This document shows positions 1-8,826 of a stretch of 64,000 bases of DNA, piece after piece. The stretch lies in assembly GCF_001677955.1 (NCBI RefSeq), contig NZ_LELA01000006.1:31442-95441 (forward strand). Reading direction: 5' to 3'. This stretch comes from Chryseobacterium sp. BGARF1 (GTDB taxonomy: Bacteria > Bacteroidota > Bacteroidia > Flavobacteriales > Weeksellaceae). The first letter of the stretch is position 1. The number at the start of each line of letters is the position of its first letter. Below the pieces are notes generated by a model. It was given only the letters and a program-made list of their open reading frames with translations. It searched no databases and was not told the origin of the DNA. Made by a program: the position numbers and the translations under genes.

Positions 1-35
1 AATTTTTACTTATCGGATGCAGGCTTGCTTCAACT

Positions 36-929
36 ATGACAGAAACAAAAAAACTTCGCACAATGAAACAGAAGAAAAGAGGCTTACTATTTCAATCTGA
101 GGACATTAAAGTGGTTTTTAATGAAGACGAAACAACAGAAAATTATCTAAAATCTCATTTTATTGAAGGAGAATCTAGTTTTAATCTTTTGTTTTTACTG
201 AGTCCCAATATCAATTTGAGAGCATCAGATTGTGGTACTTATTTTAAATTTCAAAAAAACCAATACATCCTGCACTATTCTTCATTAGAAAATCGTGCAG
301 AATTGTGGACAGAAAATCAGGAAGTTTTAAAGTACTTGCAGATACAGATCAACTATCAATATGTTTTCAATCTGATTGATCCGCATTCTAACACTGAAAG
401 TGCCGAAATTCTGAAAAATATGAAGAATAATAATTTTATTTTTCTTCATAAGCAGACTCCACCCAATATGACGGTAGAAATGCACATGATCTTGAAGGAA
501 ATTTCCGGATATTCTAGAATAGGAGTTATGCAAAAACTCTTTATTGAAGCAAAAATCATCAAACTATTAATTCTGATTTTTGAACAGTTTAATGAAAAAG
601 ATATTGAAGAAGATCTGTCTAAAACGCCAGAAACAATCAAGAAATTTTTAGATGAAAACTATCATAAGAATCTTAAAATAGAAGAGATCTCTAAAATTAT
701 AGGTATTAATCCAAATAAATTGAGAAAAGAATTTAAAGAGCATTATCAAACCACAATTGTAGATTATATTTCAGAACTCAGAATGTTGAAAGCTAAAAAA
801 ATGATTATCAACAAAGAAATAATGATCAAAGAAATTGCTATAGAATGCGGCTATGAATACGTACAGAATTTCACACGTGCTTTTAAGAAAAAGTTTGGAG
901 TCTCTCCTGAAAAGCTTAGATTAGGATAA
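36..929 (+). CDS. AraC-family transcriptional regulator, 5' end uncertain
   Basis: DNA-binding regulator. The C-terminal third (about residues 200-297) is an AraC/XylS double helix-turn-helix: first HTH about 214-233, second about 263-285, ending in the family signature with FTRAFKKKFG and SPEKLR. The first 200 residues look like a helical/beta sensor region without a recognisable ligand-binding family. The frame is open back to base 1, so the true start may lie outside the window; ATG 36 and ATG 63 are the visible candidates. No co-transcribed partner is visible, so targets and ligand are unknown. The family call is firm; the start and the role are not. Confidence 0.85.
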   Translation: MTETKKLRTMKQKKRGLLFQSEDIKVVFNEDETTENYLKSHFIEGESSFNLLFLLSPNINLRASDCGTYFKFQKNQYILHYSSLENRAELWTENQEVLKYLQIQINYQYVFNLIDPHSNTESAEILKNMKNNNFIFLHKQTPPNMTVEMHMILKEISGYSRIGVMQKLFIEAKIIKLLILIFEQFNEKDIEEDLSKTPETIKKFLDENYHKNLKIEEISKIIGINPNKLRKEFKEHYQTTIVDYISELRMLKAKKMIINKEIMIKEIAIECGYEYVQNFTRAFKKKFGVSPEKLRLG

Positions 930-937
930 AAAAAATA

Positions 938-963
938 AAACCACTAAAATAAATTAGTGGTTT
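938..963. terminator. hairpin between the AraC gene and the His-rich protein gene
   Basis: Ten-base arms (938-947 and 954-963) around a six-base A/T loop. The T-rich run follows the stem on the minus strand, so it best serves the leftward gene ending at 1029 but may stop transcription from both sides. Confidence 0.7.
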
Positions 964-1028
964 AGTATATGTTGTTTTGCTTTGATATTACTTCCTCGGA
1001 ATTCATGTGAGAAAGCAATGACAATCAA

Positions 1029-1319
1029 TTAATGATGTCCGTGATTGTGCCCGTGGCTATCGTGAATGAAAGGACCGTGACCTTTAGGTTGGCTGAAAAT
1101 TACCTCAACACCTTCTTGCTCAGTAAGCAATTTGCTTCTGATCTGTTCTGGATCAAAAGGTTTTACTTTACCAAAATATTCTTTCAAACCTTCAGTTAAC
1201 CACAAAGGAATAATAAAACCGAAAAACATTAAGATACACCAGAACCCTACAAGGAACATACATACGAAATAAATTGTCCAAAGGAATTGGTAAAACGGCC
1301 AAAATGCTGATAACATCAT
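1029..1319 (-). CDS. small membrane protein with His-rich C-terminus
   Basis: 96-residue protein of unknown function. Residues 5-45 form one or two hydrophobic, Trp/Phe-rich membrane segments. A short soluble region follows, and the last 17 residues hold seven histidines (GHG, HDSHGHNHGHH), a possible metal-binding tail. A well-placed Bacteroidetes promoter lies just upstream (1337-1367), with -7 about 18 bases before ATG, which supports a real, separately transcribed gene. It lies downstream of the class I fumarase on the same strand; whether they are linked functionally is not known. No family recognised. Confidence 0.7.
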   Translation of the reverse strand: MMLSAFWPFYQFLWTIYFVCMFLVGFWCILMFFGFIIPLWLTEGLKEYFGKVKPFDPEQIRSKLLTEQEGVEVIFSQPKGHGPFIHDSHGHNHGHH

Positions 1320-1336
1320 GTTTCTTAAATTTTAAG

Positions 1337-1367
1337 CAAAAATAGGGCTTTTTTCTTTTGCGCCAAA
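1337..1367 (-). promoter_or_regulatory. Bacteroidetes-type promoter of the His-rich protein
   Basis: Minus strand TTTG (1364-1367), 19-base spacer, TATTTTTG (1337-1344): a full match to the TTTG/TAnnTTTG consensus. The start codon begins at 1319. Confidence 0.75.
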
Positions 1368-1498
1368 AGATATACGCCCTATTTTTATTATTTATTTTTA
1401 TTTTAAACTAATTAATCTAGATATTAGAAGTTAGAGGTTAGATATTAGACTACAATTGCAGCGCTAATACTCTTGCCTATAACTTCAAACTAAAAATT

Positions 1499-3106
1499 TT
1501 AATGGGCAAGGTTTGCAAAGAAATCGTTTCCTTTATCATCTGTAATAATGAATGCAGGGAAATCTTTCACTTCAATTTTTCTTACCGCTTCCATACCTAA
1601 TTCCGGAAAATCTACCACCTCAACCGACAAAATATTATCTTTTGCTAAAATTGCAGCAGGTCCACCAATCGAGCCAATGTAGAATCCACCGTATTTATGA
1701 CAAGCATTGGTAACATCTGCCGTTCTGTTTCCTTTTGCCAACATGACCATGCTTCCGCCATGACTTTGGAACTCGTCAACATACACGTCCATTCTTCCTG
1801 CTGTTGTTGGTCCGAAACTTCCTGAAGCCATTCCTTCCGGAGTTTTTGCCGGTCCTGCATAATAAATCGGATGATTTTTAAAATATTCAGGCATTGGTTT
1901 TCCGGCATCCAATAATTCTTTGATCTTTGCGTGAGCAATATCTCTAGCAACAATTAAAGTTCCGTTTAATTTCAGTCTTGTCTTGATTGGATATTTCGAC
2001 AATTCAGCCAGAATTTCAGGCATTGGCTTATTCAGATTAATTTCAACTGCTTCTTCCAAATGTGGCGGAGTTGCCGGTAAGAATCTTTTCGGATTTTGCT
2101 CCAATTGCTCTAAGAAAATACCGTCTTTGGTAATTTTTCCTTTAATATTTCTGTCTGCCGAACAAGAAACTCCCATTCCAACCGGACAAGAAGCCGCGTG
2201 ACGAGGCAATCTGATTACACGAACATCGTGTGTTAAATATTTACCCCCAAACTGTGCTCCAATGGCACTTTCCTGGCAAATCTTCTGAACTTTTGCTTCC
2301 CATTCCAAATCTCTGAAAGCCTGACCTGCTTCATTTCCTTCAGTCGGAAGATTATCGTAATATTTTGCTGAGGCTTTTTTCACAGCTGCTAAATTCGCTT
2401 CTGCAGAAGTTCCTCCGATTACCAGAGCTAAGTGATAAGGTGGACAAGCCGCTGTTCCCAAATCTGAAATCCTCTCTTTTACAAAAGCTTCCAAAGATTT
2501 TTCGTTCAACAAAGACTTTGTCTTTTGATAAAGGAAAGTTTTATTGGCAGAACCTCCTCCTTTTGTTAAGAATAAAAATTCGTAATAATTTCCTTTTTTA
2601 GCATAAATATCAATTTGTGCCGGAAGATTTGAACCTGAATTTTTCTCATCAAACATCGTTAAAGGAACCACCTGAGAATATCTTAAGTTTCTTTTTTGGT
2701 AGGTATTGTAAATTCCTTTGCTTAAATATTCACCATCTTCTACACCGGTATAAACATTTTCACCTTTTTTACCCATCACAATCGCCGTTCCGGTATCCTG
2801 GCAAGAAGGCAAAGCGCCTTCCACAGCAACCGCAGCATTTTGCAATAAATTGTAGGCAACAAATCTGTCGTTATCAGTCGCTTCAGGATCATCAATAATT
2901 CTTCGCAAACTTTCTAAATGCGAAGAACGTAGCATGAAAGAAACGTCTGCCATAGCCTCTTCAGCTAGCAATTCCAATCCTTTTGGATCAATCGTTAAAA
3001 TTTCTCTTTCTCCATGTTGCTCAACCTTCACGTAGTCTGAAGTCAATTTTTTGTACGCCGTATCGTCTTTTAAAATTGGATACGGATCTTGATATTTAAA
3101 ATCCAT
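1499..3106 (-). CDS. fumA: fumarate hydratase class I (iron-sulfur)
   Basis: Interconverts fumarate and L-malate in the TCA cycle using an oxygen-labile [4Fe-4S] cluster; cytosolic. 535 residues, normal for the single-chain class I enzyme: N-terminal fumerase domain about 45-320, C-terminal domain about 325-530. Three cysteines fit the cluster ligands, C102 (SCQDTGTA), C221 (TAACPPYH) and C315 (GVSCSADR), with spacings of 119 and 94 residues as in structurally known class I fumarases. It is transcribed away from a class II fumarase, so the cell has two unrelated enzymes for one step. It has its own promoter at 3125-3159. Confidence 0.96.
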   Translation of the reverse strand: MDFKYQDPYPILKDDTAYKKLTSDYVKVEQHGEREILTIDPKGLELLAEEAMADVSFMLRSSHLESLRRIIDDPEATDNDRFVAYNLLQNAAVAVEGALPSCQDTGTAIVMGKKGENVYTGVEDGEYLSKGIYNTYQKRNLRYSQVVPLTMFDEKNSGSNLPAQIDIYAKKGNYYEFLFLTKGGGSANKTFLYQKTKSLLNEKSLEAFVKERISDLGTAACPPYHLALVIGGTSAEANLAAVKKASAKYYDNLPTEGNEAGQAFRDLEWEAKVQKICQESAIGAQFGGKYLTHDVRVIRLPRHAASCPVGMGVSCSADRNIKGKITKDGIFLEQLEQNPKRFLPATPPHLEEAVEINLNKPMPEILAELSKYPIKTRLKLNGTLIVARDIAHAKIKELLDAGKPMPEYFKNHPIYYAGPAKTPEGMASGSFGPTTAGRMDVYVDEFQSHGGSMVMLAKGNRTADVTNACHKYGGFYIGSIGGPAAILAKDNILSVEVVDFPELGMEAVRKIEVKDFPAFIITDDKGNDFFANLAH

Positions 3107-3124
3107 TTACTTTCTATTTCAGTG

Positions 3125-3159
3125 CAAAAATACGGCTTACGAAAAAAAACATGAGCAAA
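3125..3159 (-). promoter_or_regulatory. promoter of class I fumarase
   Basis: Minus strand TTTG (3156-3159), 23-base spacer, TATTTTTG (3125-3132). The start codon begins at 3106, giving a predicted leader of about 13-15 bases. Confidence 0.7.
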
Positions 3160-3240
3160 ATCAGAGACTTATACTCGTATTTATAATGATTATAAATTGT
3201 GAGGTTTTTTATTATTGAGTAATTTTATAGGAGAATATTT

Positions 3241-3418
3241 TTAACCACAAAAGACACAAAAGTTTTTAAACACATTAGTTATTTTAAGTTTAATTAAATA
3301 CTGTCTTAGAAGAACACATCAGTTTTTGAAGATCTTTGATCTTCATTTTGTGAACTTTAAAGATTCTTATAATTCAACTAAAAATGCAAGAAAATTCTTT
3401 TGTGACTTTTGTGGTTAA
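3241..3418. repeat. MITE-like inverted-repeat element between the fumarase genes
   Basis: A 178-base A/T-rich block bounded by 22-base terminal inverted repeats (3241-3262 and 3397-3418) that match at 21 of 22 positions. A perfect seven-base hairpin (GAAGATC / GATCTTC, 3328-3344) lies near the centre. It has no coding capacity. The size, ends and non-coding core fit a miniature inverted-repeat element. With its flanks it fills most of the 338-base gene-free stretch 3107-3444; the remainder holds the class I fumarase promoter and plain A/T-rich DNA. Confidence 0.65.
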
Positions 3419-3444
3419 ATTAAAATTAAAAAATTTCAATCACA

Positions 3445-4839
3445 ATGAATTACAGAATAGAAAAAGACACCATGGGTGAAGTGCAGGTTCCTGCAGACAA
3501 ATTTTGGGGCGCACAAACGGAACGCTCAAGAAACAATTTCAAAATCGGTCCGGAAGGTTCTATGCCTCACGAAATCATTGAAGCTTTTGCTTATTTAAAA
3601 AAAGCAGCAGCATTTACCAACACGGATTTGGGAGTTCTTCCGGCTTCAAAAAGAGATATGATTGCTAAAGTTTGCGACGAGATCTTGGAAGGTAAACTGA
3701 ATGACCAATTTCCTTTGGTGATTTGGCAAACCGGCTCAGGAACGCAATCGAATATGAATGTGAACGAAGTGGTTTCTAACAGAGCACACGTAAACAATGG
3801 CGGAACTTTAGGCGACAAATCAGAAGTTCATCCGAATGACGACGTGAACAAATCACAGTCTTCAAACGATACTTATCCAACTGCGATGCATATTGCAGCT
3901 TACAAAAAAGTAGTTGAAATAACCCTTCCTGCAGTTGAGAAACTAAAAAATACGTTGAACGAAAAAGCAGTGGCTTTTAAAGACATTGTAAAAATCGGAA
4001 GAACGCATTTGATGGATGCTACTCCACTCACTTTGGGGCAAGAATTCTCAGGATATGTTGCTCAGTTAAACTACGGAATCAAAGCGTTAAAAAACACATT
4101 ACCTCATCTTTCTGAACTTGCTTTAGGGGGAACCGCTGTAGGAACAGGATTGAACACTCCAAAAGGTTATGATGTAAAAGTAGCGAAATATATTGCAAAA
4201 TTCACCAATCTTCCTTTTGTAACGGCTGAAAATAAGTTTGAAGCTTTGGCTGCTCATGATGCTATTGTAGAATCTCACGGAGCTTTAAAACAATTGGCGG
4301 TTTCTTTATATAAAATTGCGCAGGATGTAAGATTGCTAGCTTCAGGACCTCGTTCAGGAATTGGTGAAATTCATATTCCTGAAAATGAACCTGGTTCTTC
4401 AATTATGCCGGGAAAAGTAAATCCTACTCAAAACGAAGCATTAACAATGGTTTGCGCACAAGTTTTAGGGAACGATACAACAATTTCTTTTGCAGGAACT
4501 CAGGGAAATTATGAACTGAATGTTTTCAAACCGGTAATGGCTTATAATTTCTTGCAATCTGCCCAATTGATTGCTGATGCATGTATTTCATTCAATGACC
4601 ATTGTGCAGTGGGAATCGAGCCGAATCATGAAAGAATTAAAGAACTGGTTGATAAATCTTTGATGTTGGTAACCGCATTAAACACGCATATTGGTTATGA
4701 AAACGCCGCAAAGATTGCAAAAACAGCTCACAAAAATGGAACAACTTTAAAGGAAGAAGCAATAAATCTTGGCTTTGTAACTTCTGAACAATTCGACGAA
4801 TGGGTAAAACCTGAAGACATGGTGGGAAGCCTGAAATAA
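3445..4839 (+). CDS. fumC: fumarate hydratase class II
   Basis: Oxygen-stable, iron-independent fumarase of the fumarase/aspartase superfamily; homotetrameric, cytosolic. 464 residues, the usual length. The superfamily signature [11 protein letters not shown] is at 317-327 and supplies the mobile catalytic serine loop. The conserved [10 protein letters not shown] segment around H188 and the GSGTQSNMN segment near 97-104 are present. It faces away from the class I gene and starts 26 bases after the MITE-like element, so that element may shape its leader or promoter. No clean TAnnTTTG box was seen close to the ATG. Ends in a strong bidirectional hairpin. Confidence 0.97.
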   Translation: MNYRIEKDTMGEVQVPADKFWGAQTERSRNNFKIGPEGSMPHEIIEAFAYLKKAAAFTNTDLGVLPASKRDMIAKVCDEILEGKLNDQFPLVIWQTGSGTQSNMNVNEVVSNRAHVNNGGTLGDKSEVHPNDDVNKSQSSNDTYPTAMHIAAYKKVVEITLPAVEKLKNTLNEKAVAFKDIVKIGRTHLMDATPLTLGQEFSGYVAQLNYGIKALKNTLPHLSELALGGTAVGTGLNTPKGYDVKVAKYIAKFTNLPFVTAENKFEALAAHDAIVESHGALKQLAVSLYKIAQDVRLLASGPRSGIGEIHIPENEPGSSIMPGKVNPTQNEALTMVCAQVLGNDTTISFAGTQGNYELNVFKPVMAYNFLQSAQLIADACISFNDHCAVGIEPNHERIKELVDKSLMLVTALNTHIGYENAAKIAKTAHKNGTTLKEEAINLGFVTSEQFDEWVKPEDMVGSLK

Positions 4840-4858
4840 GGCTCAACGACATAAAAAC

Positions 4859-4894
4859 AAAAACACTCCGTAGAAAGTTCTGCGGAGTGTTTTT
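4859..4894. terminator. bidirectional terminator after fumC
   Basis: Stem with AACACTCCG / CGGAGTGTT at its core and T-runs on both strands. It lies between fumC and the convergent S41 peptidase operon and can end both. Confidence 0.85.
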
Positions 4895-4970
4895 GTTTGT
4901 TAATGTGAATGTTGATTTTTACTACTCAATTCTTATGCCAAATTGAGATATTCGTTAGTTTGTCATGAAA

Positions 4971-5999
4971 TTATTTTTTAGTGAAAAATTGTATTGCTTC
5001 CTGAATATTTCTGTCTTGGAGCAAATCATCAAAATTATCCTGCTTTGAAACAGCAACATCTGGTACAATCTGTTTATAATAATTACCATTTCTATCGCAA
5101 TCATAACCAATGCTTAAAGGCATTCTTGCATCAAAAGGTAGATCCACAACCATATTAGAAGTAGTTTTTCCTAAAGTTCTTTCTCCAATAAAAATCGTGT
5201 TTGGTCTTCCTTTAAAAGCTAAAGCGGTCACTTCACCAGAACTTGCTGTTAACCCACCAATAAGAACCGCCACTTTAGATTTATCAACTAATTCTCCGTT
5301 TGGATTTATATAAGAAGGCTTCTTTTCTCCCTGATCATAAACTCCTTTATTTAGTTTAGTAGAATTAATCAGTTTTTTCTCTCCATCAAGAGTTCCCCAC
5401 ACGACATTATCTCCTAACAAATCATATAAAGCTAATAACATTGGCGCTGAATTCCCACCTGTGTTAAAGCGAAGATCTACAACCCAACCTTCCAATTTAT
5501 TATTCGTTTTCAGTTCAGCTATTTTGTCATATAAAGGCTGAGCAATTTTATGAACATTTTCAGAACTAAAATCATCAAATGAAATATTTGGCATTAAAAT
5601 ATAACCATATTTTTCATCTAAGACTTTTACCTCAAACTGTGGTTTGGAAGCAAACTTTGTCATCCATTGCTTGCTAAAATTCTCCCACGAAATCTCTACT
5701 GCTGGACCGTAGTTTTTTCCTTGATACATTACTTTAGAATGATCTGCCCCAATTTTCTCAAGTAAAACCTTCACTTCTTTTAAAGAACTTTTAAAATCTT
5801 TTGCAGAATTCAGATTTTCAAACGTTTCTGTTTTTAATTTCTTCCAGTCAAAATCTTTTTTATGCAGATAAGCTACTTCTAAAGATTTAAAAATTTTATC
5901 ATAAAATACTTTTGTACTATCCTGCGAAGTTTTCAACTTTTGTGCATTTACATTCAACACAAAATACAGTAAGCAAATTAATCCTAAAGTTTTTTTCAT
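4971..5999 (-). CDS. S41-family serine peptidase, exported
   Basis: Exported C-terminal-processing-type peptidase. Signal peptide about 1-20 (ending NVNAQ). The S41 catalytic domain covers about 125-335: VVDLRFNTGG (173-182), the nucleophile loop GLTASSGE with the serine pair 253-254, and K278 in GERTLGK, which fits the Ser/Lys dyad. No clear PDZ domain is visible, so this is a short tail-less form. Last gene of the leftward sigma/anti-sigma/barrel operon (20-base gap to the barrel gene), which suggests an envelope-stress or envelope-remodelling role. The substrate is unknown. Confidence 0.85.
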   Translation of the reverse strand: MKKTLGLICLLYFVLNVNAQKLKTSQDSTKVFYDKIFKSLEVAYLHKKDFDWKKLKTETFENLNSAKDFKSSLKEVKVLLEKIGADHSKVMYQGKNYGPAVEISWENFSKQWMTKFASKPQFEVKVLDEKYGYILMPNISFDDFSSENVHKIAQPLYDKIAELKTNNKLEGWVVDLRFNTGGNSAPMLLALYDLLGDNVVWGTLDGEKKLINSTKLNKGVYDQGEKKPSYINPNGELVDKSKVAVLIGGLTASSGEVTALAFKGRPNTIFIGERTLGKTTSNMVVDLPFDARMPLSIGYDCDRNGNYYKQIVPDVAVSKQDNFDDLLQDRNIQEAIQFFTKK

Positions 6000-6019
6000 T
6001 ATTTATTTGTTAGCTTAAA

Positions 6020-7057
6020 TTACCATCCCAAAGCTACTCCAAAAACCAAAGCTTTGTCGTTTTGAAAATAAGAGTCTTTGAAGAAATTACTGAAATCTTT
6101 TTTCACAAAAAGGGAATAAGTACCATAAGAAAGCGTCAACTGCGCACCGTAAACAAAAGGATTTACTTGATAATTTGATTTATCTCTGAAACCCTGACTA
6201 TCACCTTTCACGATATTATTCGTTGCCATTTTAATTCCTCCATAAACATTGGCTCCTACTCTTAACCCGCCTAAATAAGGTCTGTACTGAACATCCATTC
6301 CTGCGCTTTTCAATTTAGAAAAATTATACTGAAGACCCAGCGGAACCATAACATAACCCGTTCTTAGTTTAGCTTTATCAAGACTTCCTTCATATTTTGT
6401 AAGAAAAACATCTCCGTTTTGTTTTACAAAAATCATATTATTATCTGTACGAACGGTTCTCCAGGAAAAACCTAAACCTGAAGTCAATCCCCACGGACTG
6501 GTTCTGCTGAATTGATAATTAAATTTCAAGCCAAATTCAAGATTATTGGCGTAACCTAAATTTTTATCTAAATCATTATCTGCCTTATCATTCGTTAACG
6601 TCATAATTCCGTAAGAAACATATCCATCGAAGCTTTTTTTAGGTCGAAACTTTCTCAATAGTTTTTCTTTTAATTCTTCATTTGAAGTTACATCAGAATT
6701 CAACAAAGAATATCTTACCTGTTTTTGAATAACTTGGTCTAGATCAAATCCCAAAGCTTCAATTTTTTCATCTATTTTTTGAGAATAGGTATCTGCAATC
6801 TGAGCTTTTTGTTTATCAAAATCTGCTTTATCCAAATTCTTTTCCTGAAGAAACTTCAATTCGGTTTCCATCTGTTTCTTTTCTTCCTGAATAATGGCAT
6901 TTATTTTCGCAGCATATTCTTCTACTTTCTCTTTTACAATCGGACTTACCGTAGTATCTTCTTTTGACTGAAGGTTTAAACTTAGCGATTTTCTTTGTGC
7001 ATTTATTGAGGTCGCAACAAGGCACAACATTCCTGTGATGATAAATTTCTTAATCAT
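6020..7057 (-). CDS. outer-membrane beta-barrel protein with N-terminal coiled coil
   Basis: 345 residues. Signal peptide 1-20 (ends SINAQ). About residues 40-115 are charged and helical, rich in Lys/Glu/Gln, and probably coiled coil. From about 143 the sequence alternates aromatic and polar residues (FDGYVSYGIM, LGFSWRT, YVMVPLGLQY) and ends in a Trp (ALGW), typical of PorT/OmpA-like Bacteroidetes barrels. Between the anti-sigma-like gene and the S41 peptidase in one operon (29-base and 20-base gaps). Probably part of the regulon of the sigma factor encoded in the same operon. Precise function unknown. Confidence 0.75.
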   Translation of the reverse strand: MIKKFIITGMLCLVATSINAQRKSLSLNLQSKEDTTVSPIVKEKVEEYAAKINAIIQEEKKQMETELKFLQEKNLDKADFDKQKAQIADTYSQKIDEKIEALGFDLDQVIQKQVRYSLLNSDVTSNEELKEKLLRKFRPKKSFDGYVSYGIMTLTNDKADNDLDKNLGYANNLEFGLKFNYQFSRTSPWGLTSGLGFSWRTVRTDNNMIFVKQNGDVFLTKYEGSLDKAKLRTGYVMVPLGLQYNFSKLKSAGMDVQYRPYLGGLRVGANVYGGIKMATNNIVKGDSQGFRDKSNYQVNPFVYGAQLTLSYGTYSLFVKKDFSNFFKDSYFQNDKALVFGVALGW

Positions 7058-7086
7058 GATATTATATTTTTTTAGTTTAAATTGGA

Positions 7087-7698
7087 TTATTTTGTATTAA
7101 GGTCGATCGTCGCAACGTTGCTTCCATCCTTAGATCTTTCGATGACATCTTTATGCTCTACCGAGAAAAGCAGTGTAGAAGGATCTACATATCTTTTTTT
7201 CTTTTGAATTTTAGCAGAATCAGATTTTGCCATAATTTTCGTTGGTGGATTCAACGTTATCTGAGAAGCAATTCCTGAAGGATTTTCTTTAATTAACGGC
7301 AGATTATTCTTTACAGGAACTATTTTTTCTATTTTTTCTTCCGAAGAAGTATTTTTTATCTGAGTCAGTTTTCCCTGATCTTCTTTTACAATAATTTCCT
7401 GTGAATTTATTTTTTCAGGCTGTGTTGTTGTTCTTTCTTCATTTAAAGAAGGAATTTTAACCGTGTCTGCAACCTGTACTTTGGGCTCGGTTTCATTATT
7501 AAAAAACAAAACTGTCCCCAAACCAAATACCAAAACAAAACACGCAGCAAGTAACACCCAGTTAAGATTAGTTTTTTTTGAACTCGTATTTTCGGTTTGA
7601 GCCTGAATTTCCGACCACAAATCTCTTGACGGAGCTACTTCCCGCTCATCGATTTGCTTTTTGATCTGATATTCTAAATTATTTTTAAACGTGTTCAT
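7087..7698 (-). CDS. probable anti-sigma factor (single-pass membrane protein)
   Basis: 203 residues: a cytosolic N-terminus of about 45 residues (with DLWSEIQAQ), one transmembrane segment at about 47-66, and a Lys/Thr/Glu-rich periplasmic tail without a recognised fold. Its gene overlaps the end of the ECF sigma gene by 14 bases, so translation is coupled. Position, topology and partner gene make an anti-sigma role likely, but the short N-terminus has no clear zinc-binding anti-sigma (ZAS) HxxxCxxC motif. The role is inferred from context. Confidence 0.65.
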   Translation of the reverse strand: MNTFKNNLEYQIKKQIDEREVAPSRDLWSEIQAQTENTSSKKTNLNWVLLAACFVLVFGLGTVLFFNNETEPKVQVADTVKIPSLNEERTTTQPEKINSQEIIVKEDQGKLTQIKNTSSEEKIEKIVPVKNNLPLIKENPSGIASQITLNPPTKIMAKSDSAKIQKKKRYVDPSTLLFSVEHKDVIERSKDGSNVATIDLNTK

Positions 7699-8245
7699 TT
7701 CTCAGTTGTTTTTGTTGTTGAAAGTAGATCTTTCTCAATTTTTCCTTTGCTCTGAAGAGTTGGGTTTTGCTTACTGCCAAGGAAATATTTAGCGTATCTG
7801 CAATTTCCTGATGCGAATATTCTTCGATCACATAAAGGTTGAAAACCATTCTGTACGCATCCGGAAGTTGATCTAAAAGTTCCTGAGCATTAAAATCAAG
7901 ATCTATTGACTCTTCATGTAGATCTTCCAAAACAGACGCATGAACATCATCAAGATAGAAAACCGTCTTACGGCTTTTGATAAAATTAAGACATTCGTTG
8001 ACCACAATTTTTCTCGCCCATCCTTCAAAATTTCCTTCACCGCGAAAGCTTTCTATATGTTTAAAAATTTTACAAAATGCTTTGATCACGCAATCTTCCG
8101 CCTGATACAAATCGCTGACGTAGCTTTTTGCCACACTCAGGAATTTTTTTACACTTTGGTCATAAAAGATCTTCTGCGCAGCAGGATCCTGCTTCTTCAG
8201 CCGGCTCAGCAGATCTTCTTTTTTATTTTTAAACAAAAGCTTCAT
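7685..8245 (-). CDS. ECF-type RNA polymerase sigma factor
   Basis: Directs RNA polymerase to a specific promoter set. 186 residues: sigma region 2 about 25-92 (YQAEDCVIKAFCKIF and FEGWARKIVVNECLNF), linker, and region 4 about 123-172 with the helix-turn-helix HQEIADTLNISLAVSKTQLF. Regions 1 and 3 are absent, as in ECF factors. First gene of a four-gene leftward operon with a probable anti-sigma factor, a barrel and an S41 peptidase, a layout in which the sigma factor usually controls its own operon. No housekeeping-type -7 box was seen in the 157 bases upstream, which fits autoregulation but does not prove it. Confidence 0.92.
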   Translation of the reverse strand: MKLLFKNKKEDLLSRLKKQDPAAQKIFYDQSVKKFLSVAKSYVSDLYQAEDCVIKAFCKIFKHIESFRGEGNFEGWARKIVVNECLNFIKSRKTVFYLDDVHASVLEDLHEESIDLDFNAQELLDQLPDAYRMVFNLYVIEEYSHQEIADTLNISLAVSKTQLFRAKEKLRKIYFQQQKQLRNEHV

Positions 8246-8352
8246 GGTTTATTCTGTTTCTATAGTAAAGACAGTGAAATTTTGAAAAGGTTACGGAAAT
8301 TTTTATTTTTTCGCTACACTTAATGTAACATACTGAAAATGAACACAAAAAA

Positions 8353-8381
8353 ATCCACTTTTTATTTTTAATAAAGTGGAT
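8353..8381 (-). terminator. terminator of the small secreted protein gene
   Basis: Arms ATCCACTTT (8353-8361) and AAAGTGGAT (8373-8381), followed on the minus strand by a run of T. It separates the gene at 8402-8779 from the sigma-factor operon. Confidence 0.8.
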
Positions 8382-8401
8382 CGTAAATTGAAATTAATTT
8401 A

Positions 8402-8779
8402 TTATTCGTCACTTTTGCAATTAGGCGTTGCCGTCATTACATCCAAAGACATATCCATCGCCTTTTTTGACTGTTTTTTTGCTTCTTCTAAATTGTCAGC
8501 TTTGCCTGCTTTTATCCCGAAGGTAACAGCATTTAAAGCATAATTTTTCGCTAATGGGCAATCGCAGATCAAAGCGTATGCAGAAGCTTGCTCGGCATCT
8601 TCTACTCCTTTTTTGATAAAAATTTTCGCATTATCTAAATTGTCTGACTTGTAAGCGTTTTTAAATTTTTCAAAAGCCATTTCAGAATACGTCACCGACA
8701 TATTGCAATTAGACTGAGAATATATTTTTAAAGGAATAAAAAAGATTCCGCAAAAAAGAATCAGGGTTAAAATCTTCAT
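8402..8779 (-). CDS. small exported protein of unknown function
   Basis: 125 residues with a signal peptide of about 22 residues (ends KIYSQ). The mature part is predicted all-helical, two or three Ala/Lys-rich helices resembling a short TPR-like repeat. It has four cysteines (C25, C72, C74, C121), which could form two disulfides after export. Flanked by its own terminator; no operon partner. No family recognised. Signal peptide and clean spacing support a real gene. Confidence 0.65.
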   Translation of the reverse strand: MKILTLILFCGIFFIPLKIYSQSNCNMSVTYSEMAFEKFKNAYKSDNLDNAKIFIKKGVEDAEQASAYALICDCPLAKNYALNAVTFGIKAGKADNLEEAKKQSKKAMDMSLDVMTATPNCKSDE

Positions 8780-8826
8780 GGTATTGTGATTAAGATTTCA
8801 TAAAAATAAGAATTTATTTTTACAAA

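Noticed and set aside
7940..8323. 127-codon frame opposite the sigma factor gene
   Set aside because: Antisense to a clearly conserved sigma factor, Phe/Lys-rich, no start signal or family.
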